41,882 nucleotides of DNA from CAZRHR01 sp964599915 (GCA_964599915.1 CAZRHR010000015.1:1-41882), one strand, 5' to 3'. Positions 24,191-32,885 are shown, counted from the first letter of the stretch. Numbers and translations: made by a program. Notes: generated by a model not told the origin, from the sequence alone.

Positions 24191-25336
24191 ATGGATTTAA
24201 AACAATTTACCCTAGCCATGTTCTGTGTGGGTTGGATGGGTGTGCAGGCCCAGACACCTTGTACCTTGCCGGTGTCAAATGCTGTTCTTCAGCAACGGGT
24301 TCAACAAATTTCTGCCATGCCGGATCAGGCCAGACGCTTGAATATGGTGCGGAACTTTACCACCAATCAATGTGTGTCTTCCGCACAGTTAAAACAACTT
24401 TTAGTTTTACTTGCCGACGATCAAGATAAATATAATGTATCCATAGCTGTTTGGCCACGGGTGACGGACCAAGCCAATTTTTATGATGTATATGATGGTT
24501 TTGGAAGTTTGAGCATGGTCATGCGATTGCATGATTTTGTGCAAGAACAGAGAAAAGGGAGCATCGTGGTTTCGCCTACGCCACCGCCCACCACGCCACC
24601 GCCTCCCGTATTACCTCCACCACCTCCACCCGCACCTGTATTGTCTTTCCCGAACCTTCCTTATCCCAATGTGGTCGATTATTTGGGACGCACCATGTGC
24701 ATGGAGCCCATGACCCAAACGGAGTTCGATGAGACGGCACAGGCCCTTTTCAAGTTGAGCGGCGATGCCAATCGGATGAGTGCTTTAAGAAACCAAGTGG
24801 TTGGAAAATGCGCCTCTGTGGGCCAAATCATGCGGCTTGCTACCTTGGTACAAAGTGAGACACAGCGTTTAGATTTTGTGCGGAGTATGTACAATACCAC
24901 GTTCGATGTAGACCAGTTTGACCAGTGTCAGTACTTGTTTTCCTTGAACAATGTTCGTCAGGAGTTTACCCGCTTCTTGAATGGGCAGCCGGGTGGGGTA
25001 AACAGCCCGAATCCGCCACCGGCGCCACCAGCTGCCCCGGTCTGCAGCGTGAGCACACAGGAATTTGCAGATATTACAGCCAGCTTGAAAAAAGTGAGTT
25101 TCGATTCCAGCCGGCTTATTCAAGCCAGAAGTATCATTCAGGCCAAGAAATGTTTTACGGTGAATCAAATCATGGATTTGTGCCGGTTGTTCTCCTTTGA
25201 CTCTTCTCGTTTGGACCTTGCAAAGTTCGCCTATGATTTTTGTACCAACCCAAGCGATTATTTCAAAGTAAATGAAGTGTTTTCTTTTGATGCCAGCAAG
25301 ACGGATTTGACACGTTTTGTAAACAGCAAAAGATAA
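24191..25336 (+). CDS. Secreted protein with three DUF4476 domains
   Basis: 381 residues with a signal peptide (1-21). Three DUF4476 domains lie at about 28-118 (the most diverged), 176-264 and 288-378. Each contains a helical Cys-x-S/T-V-x-Q-I-M-x-L-x-x-L pattern and a closing RFLN or RFVN. They are joined by proline-rich linkers at 128-150 (runs of five and six prolines) and 271-283. DUF4476 is common in Bacteroidota and has no assigned function. No T9SS domain is present, so the protein is probably periplasmic. It stands alone between paaY and the TauE gene and is followed by a good terminator. Confidence 0.85.
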   Translation: MDLKQFTLAMFCVGWMGVQAQTPCTLPVSNAVLQQRVQQISAMPDQARRLNMVRNFTTNQCVSSAQLKQLLVLLADDQDKYNVSIAVWPRVTDQANFYDVYDGFGSLSMVMRLHDFVQEQRKGSIVVSPTPPPTTPPPPVLPPPPPPAPVLSFPNLPYPNVVDYLGRTMCMEPMTQTEFDETAQALFKLSGDANRMSALRNQVVGKCASVGQIMRLATLVQSETQRLDFVRSMYNTTFDVDQFDQCQYLFSLNNVRQEFTRFLNGQPGGVNSPNPPPAPPAAPVCSVSTQEFADITASLKKVSFDSSRLIQARSIIQAKKCFTVNQIMDLCRLFSFDSSRLDLAKFAYDFCTNPSDYFKVNEVFSFDASKTDLTRFVNSKR

Positions 25337-25357
25337 TTGTAAGCATACTATTTTAGG

Positions 25358-25389
25358 GCGGCCTCTTGGGAAAGAGGTCGCTTTTTTTT
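25358..25389 (+). terminator. Intrinsic terminator after the DUF4476 gene
   Basis: Stem GCGGCCTCTT (25358-25367) pairs with AAGAGGTCGC (25372-25381), nine Watson-Crick pairs plus one G-T, with a 4-base loop. It is followed by eight T residues. Confidence 0.85.
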
Positions 25390-25500
25390 GACAACTCCAA
25401 ATAAAGTTGTGAACTTAAATTAGTAATCACCTGAAAAAGTTGTATTATTTAATGGGTAAATAATATTGTTAATGAAGCTGAAATAATGGTTTTATGTAGT

Positions 25501-25508
25501 TACTTTTG
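25501..25508 (+). promoter_or_regulatory. Candidate -7 element upstream of the TauE/SafE gene
   Basis: TACTTTTG is an exact TAnnTTTG match, about 50 bases before the start codon. No clear TTTG is found 19-21 bases upstream, so the promoter call is partial. Confidence 0.35.
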
Positions 25509-25557
25509 CGAAGTTTGAGTCGGATTTCTAAAAATTACAACAAAAACGTGTAGAAGG

Positions 25558-26486
25558 ATGGAGGCCCTGTGGATTGGCATTTTTAGTTTCATAATAGGTC
25601 TGGTCACCTTTTTCTCAGGCTTTGGACTCAGTATTCTCCTGGCTCCCGTATTGATGTGGTTTTTTCCCGTGGAATTGGCCGTGGCCTTGACCGGACTTGT
25701 GCACCTGACTACCAATGGATTCCGTATGATTCTTTTAAGGAAGGAGATCCACGGGATGGTGTTTATTCGATTTGGCATTCCCGCACTTCTTTTTGCGGGG
25801 ATAGGCAGTTGGTTGCTTCGCCAAATTACTTGGAATGTCCCCCTTTATACCTATACCTTCTTGGGAGATGAAAAAAATCTAATGGTATTAGATCTTCTTT
25901 TGGGAGGAATTCTATTGTTAGGCGCCATCACCACCTTTTTACCTCGTTGGTCCTCCTATGTTTTTTCAGCCGATTGGTTGGTTCCGGNNNNNNNNNNNNN
26001 NNNNNNNNNNNNNNNNNNNNNNNNNNNNNNNNNNNNNNNNNNNNNNNNNNNNNNNNNNNNNNNNNNNNNNNNNNNNNNNNNNNNNNNACCTTTTTACCTC
26101 GTTGGTCCTCCTATGTTTTTTCAGCCGATTGGTTGGTTCCGGGTGGCATTGTCTCCGGTTTCCTTGGCGGATTATCGGGGCTACATGGCGCTTTCCGTGC
26201 TGCTTTTTTGGTACGAACCACCATTTCACCTGCCACTTACATAGGTACCATGGTTTGGATTTCCATGTTGGCAGATATGGTGAGAATGTTCAGGTATTCA
26301 GATGCCCTTATCCATGACATGCGTTGGGAATATGTAGATGAAACATTGGTAGCCATCCTTGCTGCTGCCGCTTCCGCTTTATTGGGAAAGCGTTTGCTTA
26401 GAGGACTTTCATTGTCACAAGTGCAATATATTGTTGGGTTTGTTCTGCTGGGGGTAGGCGGATTATTGTCTTTGGGGTTTCTCTGA
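25558..26486 (+). CDS. TauE/SafE-family permease, interrupted by a scaffold gap
   Basis: A multipass membrane protein whose frame runs from ATG 25558 to 25987, is broken by 100 N, and resumes in a different frame to the stop at 26484-26486. The 55 bases before the gap (25933-25987) are repeated exactly just after it (26088-26142). Removing the N run and one copy gives a clean 257-residue protein. It has about seven to eight helices, an N-terminal half with FSFIIGLVTFFSGFGLSILLAP and a second half with GGIVSGFLGGLSGLHGAFRAAF, the inverted-repeat pattern of TauE/SafE exporters. The family moves sulfonates, sulfite or related anions; the substrate here is unknown. The gene is therefore probably intact, not a pseudogene. 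Confidence 0.82.
25933..26142. other. Scaffold gap (100 N) with duplicated 55-bp flanks
   Basis: N run at 25988-26087. The 55 bases on each side are identical (25933-25987 and 26088-26142), so the two contigs overlap and the N run is artificial. The overlap equals a common assembler k-mer length. Confidence 0.93.
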
Positions 26487-26505
26487 AATAATCCATAGAA
26501 AACCT

Positions 26506-26513
26506 TAATTTTG
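26506..26513 (+). promoter_or_regulatory. Candidate -7 element upstream of yebC
   Basis: TAATTTTG is an exact TAnnTTTG match, 18 bases before the yebC start codon. No matching -33 TTTG is seen at the right distance. Confidence 0.35.
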
Positions 26514-26531
26514 TTTCATATTTTATAAGGT

Positions 26532-27239
26532 ATGGGACGGATTTTCGAAAAAAGAAAACACAAGATTTTCGCGCGCAACAACAAGGTATCTAAACTTTTC
26601 ACCAAGTTTGGAAAAGAAATTTCAATCGCCGTAAAGGCGGGTGGTCCGGATCCGGAAACCAACACCAAGCTGCGCGCCGTTATCCAGAATGCCAAAGCGG
26701 TCAACATGCCCAAAGACCGCATTGAAGCTGCCATTCATCGGGCGTTCAATAAACAAGATGCCGATTTACAAGAAGTCGTTTACGAAGGCTACGGCCCACA
26801 TGGCATTGCCATTGTGGTAGAAACAGCCACCGACAACCCCACGCGCACTGTCGCCAACATTCGGATGTACTTCAACCGTGGTGGCGGTTCCCTTGGAACC
26901 AGCGGCTCCCTTGATTTCCTTTTCAATCGCCGTGGCGTTTTTGAAATAAAAGCCACCGACCAAGACCTCGAAGAATTGGAATTGGCCCTGATCGACTACG
27001 GCGCAGAAGACATTGGAGAAGACGAAGGCTCCATTTTCGTGTACACTGCCTTTGAAGACTTTGGAAAAATGCAGCAAGCACTGGAAACCATGGGCGTAGA
27101 GGTGCTCAACTCCAGCCTGCGGCGTATTCCACTCAATACCGTAGAACTGAACGATGAACAAATGGAGGAACTCCAGAAAATGCTGGAACGTTTCGAGGAT
27201 GATGACGATGTGACCGAGGTGTTCCATAACATCGGCTAA
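26532..27239 (+). CDS. yebC: YebC/PmpR (TACO1) family protein
   Basis: 235 residues. The opening MGRIFEKRKHKIFARNNKVSK is the Bacteroidota version of the family's N-terminus (others start with GHSKW..IKH.K). The conserved core is KAVNMPKDRIEAAIHRA, YEGYGPHGIAIVVE, DNPTRTVANIR and GGSLGTSGSLDFLFNRRGVF. Proteins of this family have been described as transcription regulators and, for the YebC and TACO1 branches, as factors that help ribosomes through difficult motifs such as polyproline. A proline-rich protein (DUF4476) is encoded nearby, though this may be chance. The cyclase gene begins 12 bases after the stop. Confidence 0.93.
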   Translation: MGRIFEKRKHKIFARNNKVSKLFTKFGKEISIAVKAGGPDPETNTKLRAVIQNAKAVNMPKDRIEAAIHRAFNKQDADLQEVVYEGYGPHGIAIVVETATDNPTRTVANIRMYFNRGGGSLGTSGSLDFLFNRRGVFEIKATDQDLEELELALIDYGAEDIGEDEGSIFVYTAFEDFGKMQQALETMGVEVLNSSLRRIPLNTVELNDEQMEELQKMLERFEDDDDVTEVFHNIG

Positions 27240-27251
27240 TCGTCTTTTTAC

Positions 27252-28271
27252 ATGACCGTTTACGACACGCGCCGCTGGGCCAATTGCTTTAAAGCCGGAC
27301 TGCTCGGCCTGGCCCTTTCCTCCGTGCCCATGGTCAGCTCCGGCCAATGGCTCCCTACATACCCCGGTGTTGGGTTTGTTGCAGGTTTCATGACCGGACT
27401 ACTCGAACTTTTCGTGTATCGCGAATTTTTACGACGTACCCACTTTCTTGTTGGACTTATCCTCAAATCCATTTCCTACACCCTCGCCATTTATGTGGTC
27501 ATCCTCTTTTTTCTGACCCTTGGCCTGGTTGTTTGGTACGGTCCAGGCGGTAAATCCGTGGCACAATACCTCAATCGCGAATTTCTTGCGGTGATGCTGC
27601 AATCCTACAAAAGCTCCATAATCATTGTATTTCTCTTCCAATTGGATGATTTATTGGGCGATGGCGTGTTTCGAAAATACTTGCTTGGTTTTTACCATCA
27701 GCCCAAAGTGCAGCAAACCGTAGTCATGTTCTTGGATATCAAGGCCTCTACCACCATTACGGAACAAATGGGCGATGCCCGATATTACGCCTTCCTCGAC
27801 GATTTTTTTCATGCCGTTTCTCGACCCATCCTTGAGAATCGAGGTGAAATCTATAAGTATGTGGGTGACCAAGTCATCATTTGCTGGCCAGAGGCCAAAG
27901 GTGTAAAAGACAGCCGCTGCGTCAAATGCTTTTTCGATATTTCAGATGCCATCGAAAAAAATCGTCCTTACTTTATGGAAAAGTACGGCATGACCCCACC
28001 TTTTCGAGCGGCATTGCACGTAGGCCCCGTAGTGGTGGCCCTCATTGGCGACATTAGGAAGGAAATCGTGTATAATGGCGATGTACTTAACACCACGTCG
28101 CGTTTGGAAGCCGTTTGCTCCACCTACAAAACCGACCTGATTGTAAGCGGACCATTAATGGAAAAACTCCAGATTCCCTCCCATTTTACTCAGGAACTCT
28201 TAGGTTGCGCCACTTTAAAAGGCAAAATGCAACCCATGGATGTGTATGCTGTGCGCCGGATAAGCAGCTAA
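27252..28271 (+). CDS. Membrane-bound class III adenylate cyclase (predicted)
   Basis: 339 residues. Four hydrophobic helices (about 12-30, 39-57, 66-95, 118-133) precede a cyclase homology domain (about 155-335). Metal ligands Asp162 (MFLDIKAS) and Asp206 (KYVGDQV) and the transition-state pair Asn280/Arg284 (NGDVLNTTSRLE) are all present. The purine-specificity positions read Lys202 and Asp277, the pair usual for ATP, so cAMP is the expected product. It lacks HAMP, CHASE or response domains; the short membrane part may itself sense something. Close spacing to yebC (12 bases) suggests one transcript. No CRP-like cAMP receptor is in the window. Confidence 0.87.
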   Translation: MTVYDTRRWANCFKAGLLGLALSSVPMVSSGQWLPTYPGVGFVAGFMTGLLELFVYREFLRRTHFLVGLILKSISYTLAIYVVILFFLTLGLVVWYGPGGKSVAQYLNREFLAVMLQSYKSSIIIVFLFQLDDLLGDGVFRKYLLGFYHQPKVQQTVVMFLDIKASTTITEQMGDARYYAFLDDFFHAVSRPILENRGEIYKYVGDQVIICWPEAKGVKDSRCVKCFFDISDAIEKNRPYFMEKYGMTPPFRAALHVGPVVVALIGDIRKEIVYNGDVLNTTSRLEAVCSTYKTDLIVSGPLMEKLQIPSHFTQELLGCATLKGKMQPMDVYAVRRISS

Positions 28272-28590
28272 CCATTTTTTATTTTTTGGGCGCCTGCCGC
28301 CATGTAAGTCTTTTACGAATCGGCTCATGCTTCGGCGGCACCGGGTGCTTTGTTACAAGTCCTCACTTCGTTCCGGGCTTTCCACTTCGCCCCCTGGCGC
28401 ACCACAACTTAGCTCACTTGACCGGACCTTGGCATGGGTTTCTTTTCAGAATTGACGGATTACACCCCGTTTTAATGGACTTTCACCCCGAAGGGTGAAG
28501 TAAATTCCATAGGAAAGCGAAAGATTTGTACATGCCTGCCATACTTGGCTGAAGCTATTTCAAATCACATCTATACCCAACTTTTTATCT
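28272..28590. other. Intergenic stretch with hairpin and repeat-like GC block
   Basis: 319 bases without a gene. The part at about 28310-28430 has a GC-rich, CTTCG-containing composition like the dispersed intergenic repeats of Bacteroidota (read on the minus strand: GGACTTGTAACAAAGC and similar). A perfect 7-bp hairpin TTCACCC-CGAA-GGGTGAA with a stable tetraloop type lies at 28482-28499 and is not followed by a T tract. No clear promoter for the downstream gene was found. Confidence 0.5.
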
Positions 28591-30649
28591 ATGCGTTTAC
28601 TTACACTTTGCTGGGCCCTCCTCGCATTTTGGCCTATTTCCGCAAAAGCCCAAACGGTGGTCGAAACCAACAATACCACCTGTTGTCTTCCTGCTGCAGA
28701 TAACCGTGCGCCTTTTAGGACGGTCACAGGAGGACAACGATACATTCATGCCTATAGCAAAGCAGATTTCAATAATCAAATCTCCGGGTCTGTGACCATC
28801 GACCGACTGGCCTATCATGTAGGTGGATTGCCAAACCCCGCTCCTTTCACCGTCCAAAACGTGACCCTACGTATGAAAGAATACGCTGCAACTTCTCTTT
28901 GCCCAGGGGTTTCCGGAACCACCACCGTGTTTACAGGAAATGTAACCTTTAGCAGCATCGGTTGGCTGGATTTTGATTTGGTACCCGACTTTACTTGGAC
29001 CAATGTAGATGCCAATTATCTATGGGTGGAAGTTTGTTACACAGACCCAAGCCCAACCGGAGTTTCAGGTCCTCAGTTCTCCAGTTTTTCCGGAACCAGC
29101 ACATGTAGACAACATCAATCTGACCTTCATAGCGGAGGTGCCCCAAACGCTTGGGGTTGTGCCACCACGGCCCTCAATGCTTCTGCACAAACTACCAAAG
29201 CTTCCGTTCGCCTCACCTTGGCTGGAAACCCTCCATGTGCCGCTCCCACGACGCAGGCATCGAGCCTGAGTTTTTCCAACATTGCCCAAACCAGTGCCAG
29301 CTTGAACTGGACCAACGGAAACGGTGGTGGCCGCGTGGTGTATATCAATACCACCAACTCCTTCACGCCACCCGCCAATGGCTCCAATCCAACCGCTTCC
29401 ACTGCGTATGCCGGCGGTCAACAATGTATTTTCAATGGAACCGGCGGCGGTCCTGTGAATGTAACGGGTTTAGCCGCTTCCACGCAGTATTTTGTCCGTG
29501 TGTATGAGTACTGCAGTCCGGAGCGGAATTACAATACCACCACGGCCAGTGCAAATCCCAATGATTTCACGACGTTGACCGCTGTTTGTACTGCCCCCAC
29601 GACGCAAGCATCGAGCCTGGGTTTTTCCAACATTGCCCAAACCAGTGCTAGTGTGAACTGGACCAATGGAAACGGCGGTGGCCGCGTGGTGTATATCAAT
29701 ACCACCAACTCCTTCACGCCACCCGCCAATGNNNNNNNNNNNNNNNNNNNNNNNNNNNNNNNNNNNNNNNNNNNNNNNNNNNNNNNNNNNNNNNNNNNNN
29801 NNNNNNNNNNNNNNNNNNNNNNNNNNNNNNNATCCAACCGCTTCCACTGCGTATGCCGGCGGTCAACAATGTATTTTCAATGGAACAGGCGGCGGTCCGG
29901 TGAATATAACGGGTTTAGCCGCTTCCACGCAATATTTTGTTCAAGTGTTCGAGTATTGTCTTCCCGATTACCAGTATGCCACGGGAACCGGAAATGGCAA
30001 TCCAGGTACTTTTTCCACGACACTACCTACATTAACGACCTTACCCACCCAATTGGATACATTACAATACATAATTGGGATGGGGCCTTCCGCCTCAAGG
30101 ACCTATGTACTTAGCGGTAGTGATTTGTTAGGCTCCGGGAATATTTCCGTTCAAGCCGCTTCCGAATTAGAGATATCTACGGATAATGTCAGTTTTCTTG
30201 GGTCATTAAGTTTGCCTTTCGCTTCAGGTCAATTAATTGGTCAGCCGGTCACGTTGTTTGTGCGTTTAAAAGCGGGATTACCCGTAGGTCTTTATCCAGG
30301 ATTAACCATTGCCCATGCGGGGGGAGGAGCAGCCAATTCCGTGGTTACCACTACCGGTGAAGTGAAAAGCACCACCATGGGCCTTGATAATCATGGAAAT
30401 ACACTTTGTCAAATGTTTCCAAATCCAGCCCAATGGCAGGTGCAAATTCAATGTACCAGCATGATGTCGGATAAGGTGAATTATCGTCTTTTAGCGATAG
30501 ATGGCCGTTTGGTTCAAGAAGGCCAGCTCATTTTTTCCGGAGACAAAGGATGGTTAAATCGAGGTGAACTTCCTTCAGGGGTGTATTTCTTAGATGTACA
30601 ATTTAACCAAGGACAGCATGAACATTTTAAGGTAGTGTGGCAGGATTGA
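28591..30649 (+). CDS. Secreted FN3-repeat protein with T9SS type A sorting domain, interrupted by a scaffold gap
   Basis: The signal peptide (MRLLTLCWALLAFWPISAKAQ) is followed by a beta-rich domain of about 190 residues. Then come at least two nearly identical 117-residue fibronectin type III-like repeats (opening TTQASSL.FSNIAQTSAS..WTNGNGGG), a spacer domain and a C-terminal T9SS type A sorting domain (LCQMFPNPAQWQVQIQ, LLAIDGRLVQEG, LPSGVYFLDVQF). A run of 100 N (29732-29831) falls inside the second repeat and the frame appears to change across it. The first repeat shows that only 6 bases (GCTCCA), or 6 plus a multiple of 351, are missing; either restores one frame. The gene is thus probably intact, but its true repeat number is unknown. 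Likely a surface adhesin-type protein. Confidence 0.85.
29245..29960 (+). repeat. Tandem 351-bp (117-codon) FN3 repeats spanning the second N gap
   Basis: Bases 29245-29595 and 29596 onwards are two units offset by exactly 351 bases, nearly identical over most of their length (small changes such as CAGGCATCGAGCCTGAG versus CAAGCATCGAGCCTGGG). The N run (29732-29831) lies where the units are identical for over 100 bases, which explains the assembly break. Confidence 0.9.
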
Positions 30650-30658
30650 GTACAAGGC

Positions 30659-30680
30659 CCACTTTAAGCAGTGGTTTTTG
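30659..30680 (+). terminator. Intrinsic terminator after the FN3-repeat gene
   Basis: CCACT (30659-30663) pairs with AGTGG (30670-30674) around a 6-base loop, followed by five T residues. The stem is short but correctly placed 10 bases after the stop codon. Confidence 0.5.
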
Positions 30681-30705
30681 ATTAACTTGTATTTCCAATT
30701 TTGTC

Positions 30706-32301
30706 ATGCCCAAATTCATTAAAAACAATAGAACACCTTACCTCATGCGCTTTGGGGTAAGGTTTTTTGTTTGTTGGTTGCTTGTGGTTTACTTTTCAGA
30801 AGGAAGAAGTCAATCCACTTTGACGTTTTTTCAAAAGGCCCTTGGAGAGCAGGTGGTTTTGCAAGAAGCGGATGAACATTGGGTAACGTCTTTGGAAAGG
30901 TCGTGGCGGTTTCGGCAGCTGAAAACCTGGGATTCTTTGTGGAACCAATGGGCGAATACCGACTATCAAAGGGGTGCTTATCGGGAGGCATTGAGGAAGT
31001 ATACTTTAAGTTTGGCATGGAGAAGTGGCGTGAAACGTGGCGATGCCTATGCGAATATGGGTTTATGCTTGATGCACTTGGGTCCTCCAGGAGCTGCGAC
31101 ACATTATTTTGTTTTAGCCATTCAACTTGCCCAATTAACTGGGGACCACGAATTGGAAAAGCATGTTTGCAATTATCTAGGTTCGCATTTGGTGGCTTTG
31201 GGGAAAGGCCTGGAGGCCAGGTTTTTTTTCAACCGTGCGCTTTATATGGGTCTGAAACAGAGCGATTATGATTTTGTGGCAGATATGTATGGTAACCTAG
31301 GCGTAAATGCCTATCGTTTAGGAGACTATGAAATTGCGCAAGGGTATTTGTCAAGGGGTTTAAAAGTTGCCCAGCAAGTAAGTTATATTCGGGGTGAAGC
31401 AGCAGCCCGATTGAATTTAGCTTGTGTCTTGGGCGAAAAGCAAATGCACCGTCAGGCCAAAGTTCAGTTTAAACATGCACTTTCGCTCTATAGAATCCTT
31501 GGCGATAGCATCAGTGTGTGCCGTTCTTTGTCTGGCCTTGGACTTTCCCATCACCAGACAGGCGATACCCACTTGGGACGTACTTTTTTATATGAAGGAT
31601 TACGCATTGCGGAAGAACTCTCATTAGAAGATAAGCGAAGAGAGTTATATGGCATTCTTTCATCTATTGAGGCTGATTTGGGAAATCATCGCCAAGCATT
31701 CCTCCTTAAATCTAAAGAAACCCCTTTGCTTTTGGTCCAAAACCAACAATTGTTGGAAACTGCTGTTGCCAACTTAGGACAATTTTGGAAAGCGGAGGTA
31801 AAGCGGATGGAAAACCAATCCCTTGTGGCAGAACTTGCACTTGTAGAGCAGCGCAGCCGAAATTTTTTGGTTGTAGGTGCACTGGCTGTACTCGCATCCT
31901 TATTGTTGGTTGCCTTATATCTACAATTGCAAAGGGCCTCTGTTGCTGAAAGAAAAATGATGGAACAGGAAATCAATTTATTGAAAACCCAATATACGGT
32001 GTTTCATGCTGCTGGCGATACGCCTTCGCCTGAAACAACTTTACATCCTTTGAATCGTAAAAAAATAGAGTCGGCGCTAGGTGGACGAATCAATGACTCC
32101 GACTGGCGCATTCTCACGACACTTACGGCCAATCCAACGCTAGCAAACAAGGAATTGGCTGCTATGGTTGCACTAAGTCAGGAAGGGGTGAAATCGGCAC
32201 TTAAAAAACTGTATCGGCTGTTCGAACTTGAAAAATCAAAAGAAAATCAAAGGCTTTCAATGGTCATCAAGGCGATTAAGTTATCTAGCGAAGAAGAGTA
32301 A
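30706..32301 (+). CDS. TPR sensor/regulator with signal peptide, one transmembrane helix and C-terminal HTH
   Basis: 531 residues from ATG 30706, or 518 from ATG 30745. The second gives a cleaner signal peptide (MRFGVRFFVCWLLVVYFSEGRSQ) and is slightly preferred. About seven tetratricopeptide repeats (residues about 70-340; examples AYANMGLCLMHLG, MYGNLGVNAYRLGDYEIAQGYL) lie outside the membrane. A single helix (386-408) is followed by a coiled-coil stretch. The C-terminal cytoplasmic segment (about 450-525) looks like a winged or LuxR-like helix-turn-helix (DWRILTTLTANPTLANKELAAMVALSQEGVKSALKKLYRLF). This architecture is common in Bacteroidota one-component regulators; target genes are unknown. 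The upstream T9SS gene is one candidate. Confidence 0.8.
   Translation: MPKFIKNNRTPYLMRFGVRFFVCWLLVVYFSEGRSQSTLTFFQKALGEQVVLQEADEHWVTSLERSWRFRQLKTWDSLWNQWANTDYQRGAYREALRKYTLSLAWRSGVKRGDAYANMGLCLMHLGPPGAATHYFVLAIQLAQLTGDHELEKHVCNYLGSHLVALGKGLEARFFFNRALYMGLKQSDYDFVADMYGNLGVNAYRLGDYEIAQGYLSRGLKVAQQVSYIRGEAAARLNLACVLGEKQMHRQAKVQFKHALSLYRILGDSISVCRSLSGLGLSHHQTGDTHLGRTFLYEGLRIAEELSLEDKRRELYGILSSIEADLGNHRQAFLLKSKETPLLLVQNQQLLETAVANLGQFWKAEVKRMENQSLVAELALVEQRSRNFLVVGALAVLASLLLVALYLQLQRASVAERKMMEQEINLLKTQYTVFHAAGDTPSPETTLHPLNRKKIESALGGRINDSDWRILTTLTANPTLANKELAAMVALSQEGVKSALKKLYRLFELEKSKENQRLSMVIKAIKLSSEEE
30735..30768 (+). promoter_or_regulatory. Terminator-like hairpin over the start of the TPR regulator gene
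   Basis: ACCTTACC (30735-30742) pairs perfectly with GGTAAGGT (30756-30763) around a 13-base loop and is followed by five T residues. The second candidate ATG (30745) sits in the loop. It could be an attenuator or a translation-masking hairpin, or chance, because the T run also encodes hydrophobic signal-peptide residues. Confidence 0.35.
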
Positions 32302-32377
32302 TTTAAGGCTGACTTTAGGTTGGACTCCTTCCTTTGAAATGGTATGGTTTTGCATGTGGTAGCGTGGGGGGGGCGGT

Positions 32378-32610
32378 GCCCTCGGCTCCGCTCGGGCAAC
32401 ACGGCTCCGCTCGGGCAACGGGTTTGTTTCCCTTCAATAAAAGTCGTAATAATACTCGTTGAATTGAATGTATTGGTAAGTCGAGGCTGTAGTCTGTAAT
32501 AAAGGTTAATTTGCGTTTGAGTATTTCTATCCTTCGGTGGTTGAGCGTAGCCGAAACCACGGGTTAAGTTGCCCTCGGCTCCGCTCGGGCAACACGGCTC
32601 CGCTCGGGCA
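32378..32610. repeat. 40-bp GC-rich direct repeat pair
   Basis: Bases 32378-32417 and 32571-32610 are identical over 40 positions. Each copy itself contains the unit CGGCTCCGCTCGGGCA twice, so there are four units in all. A diverged further unit (CGGGTCCGCTTGGGGA) follows at about 32634. The unit is semi-palindromic (CCGAG/CTCGG type). Confidence 0.9.
32533..32560. repeat. REP-like palindromic hairpin
   Basis: GTGGTT (32537-32542) and AACCAC (32555-32560) form inverted arms around GAGCGTAGCCGA; TTCGG/CCGAA offers an alternative pairing. The sequence type, GGTTGAGCGTAGCCGAAACC, resembles repetitive extragenic palindromes known from Bacteroidota genomes. Confidence 0.55.
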
Positions 32611-32663
32611 CCTTTAGTTCTGTTCGGGTACCTCGGGTCCGCTTGGGGACATTTACTTTCTTG

Positions 32664-32885
32664 TGGGGAGGGGTGGGCGTAGCCCCAATTTTCATTACAG
32701 CTTGAACTTGTTTTTAACCTTCATGGTTTGGATTGGCGCATTCGATTCAAGGCTGGTTGAAGGTTGTGCGGCTGCTCATCCTTTGTATATCTCAAACCCA
32801 TTTTAATCGACTATACACGGATACGTTCCGGGTAAATTCAAGCAGATTCCATAGATTGTCCACGGGGAGGGGTGGGCGTAGCCCC
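32664..32885. repeat. 22-bp direct repeat pair with internal hairpin
   Basis: The 22-base sequence starting GGGGAGGGGTGGGCG and ending TAGCCCC occurs at 32665-32686 and 32864-32885. Its 3' half can fold (GGGC/GCCC). Confidence 0.85.

Noticed and set aside
25558..26486. Frameshifted pseudogene reading of the TauE/SafE gene
   Set aside because: The frame change is explained by the N run and the duplicated 55-mer; collapsing them restores one frame.
26766..27347. 193-codon antisense frame over yebC
   Set aside because: Shadow of yebC; no start context or motif, and yebC is unmistakable.
28591..30649. Two separate genes either side of the second N gap
   Set aside because: The repeat unit shows the two parts belong to one frame once the artificial gap length is corrected.
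32378..32885. CRISPR array
   Set aside because: Repeats occur only in pairs, spacing is irregular, repeat families differ, and no cas gene is present.
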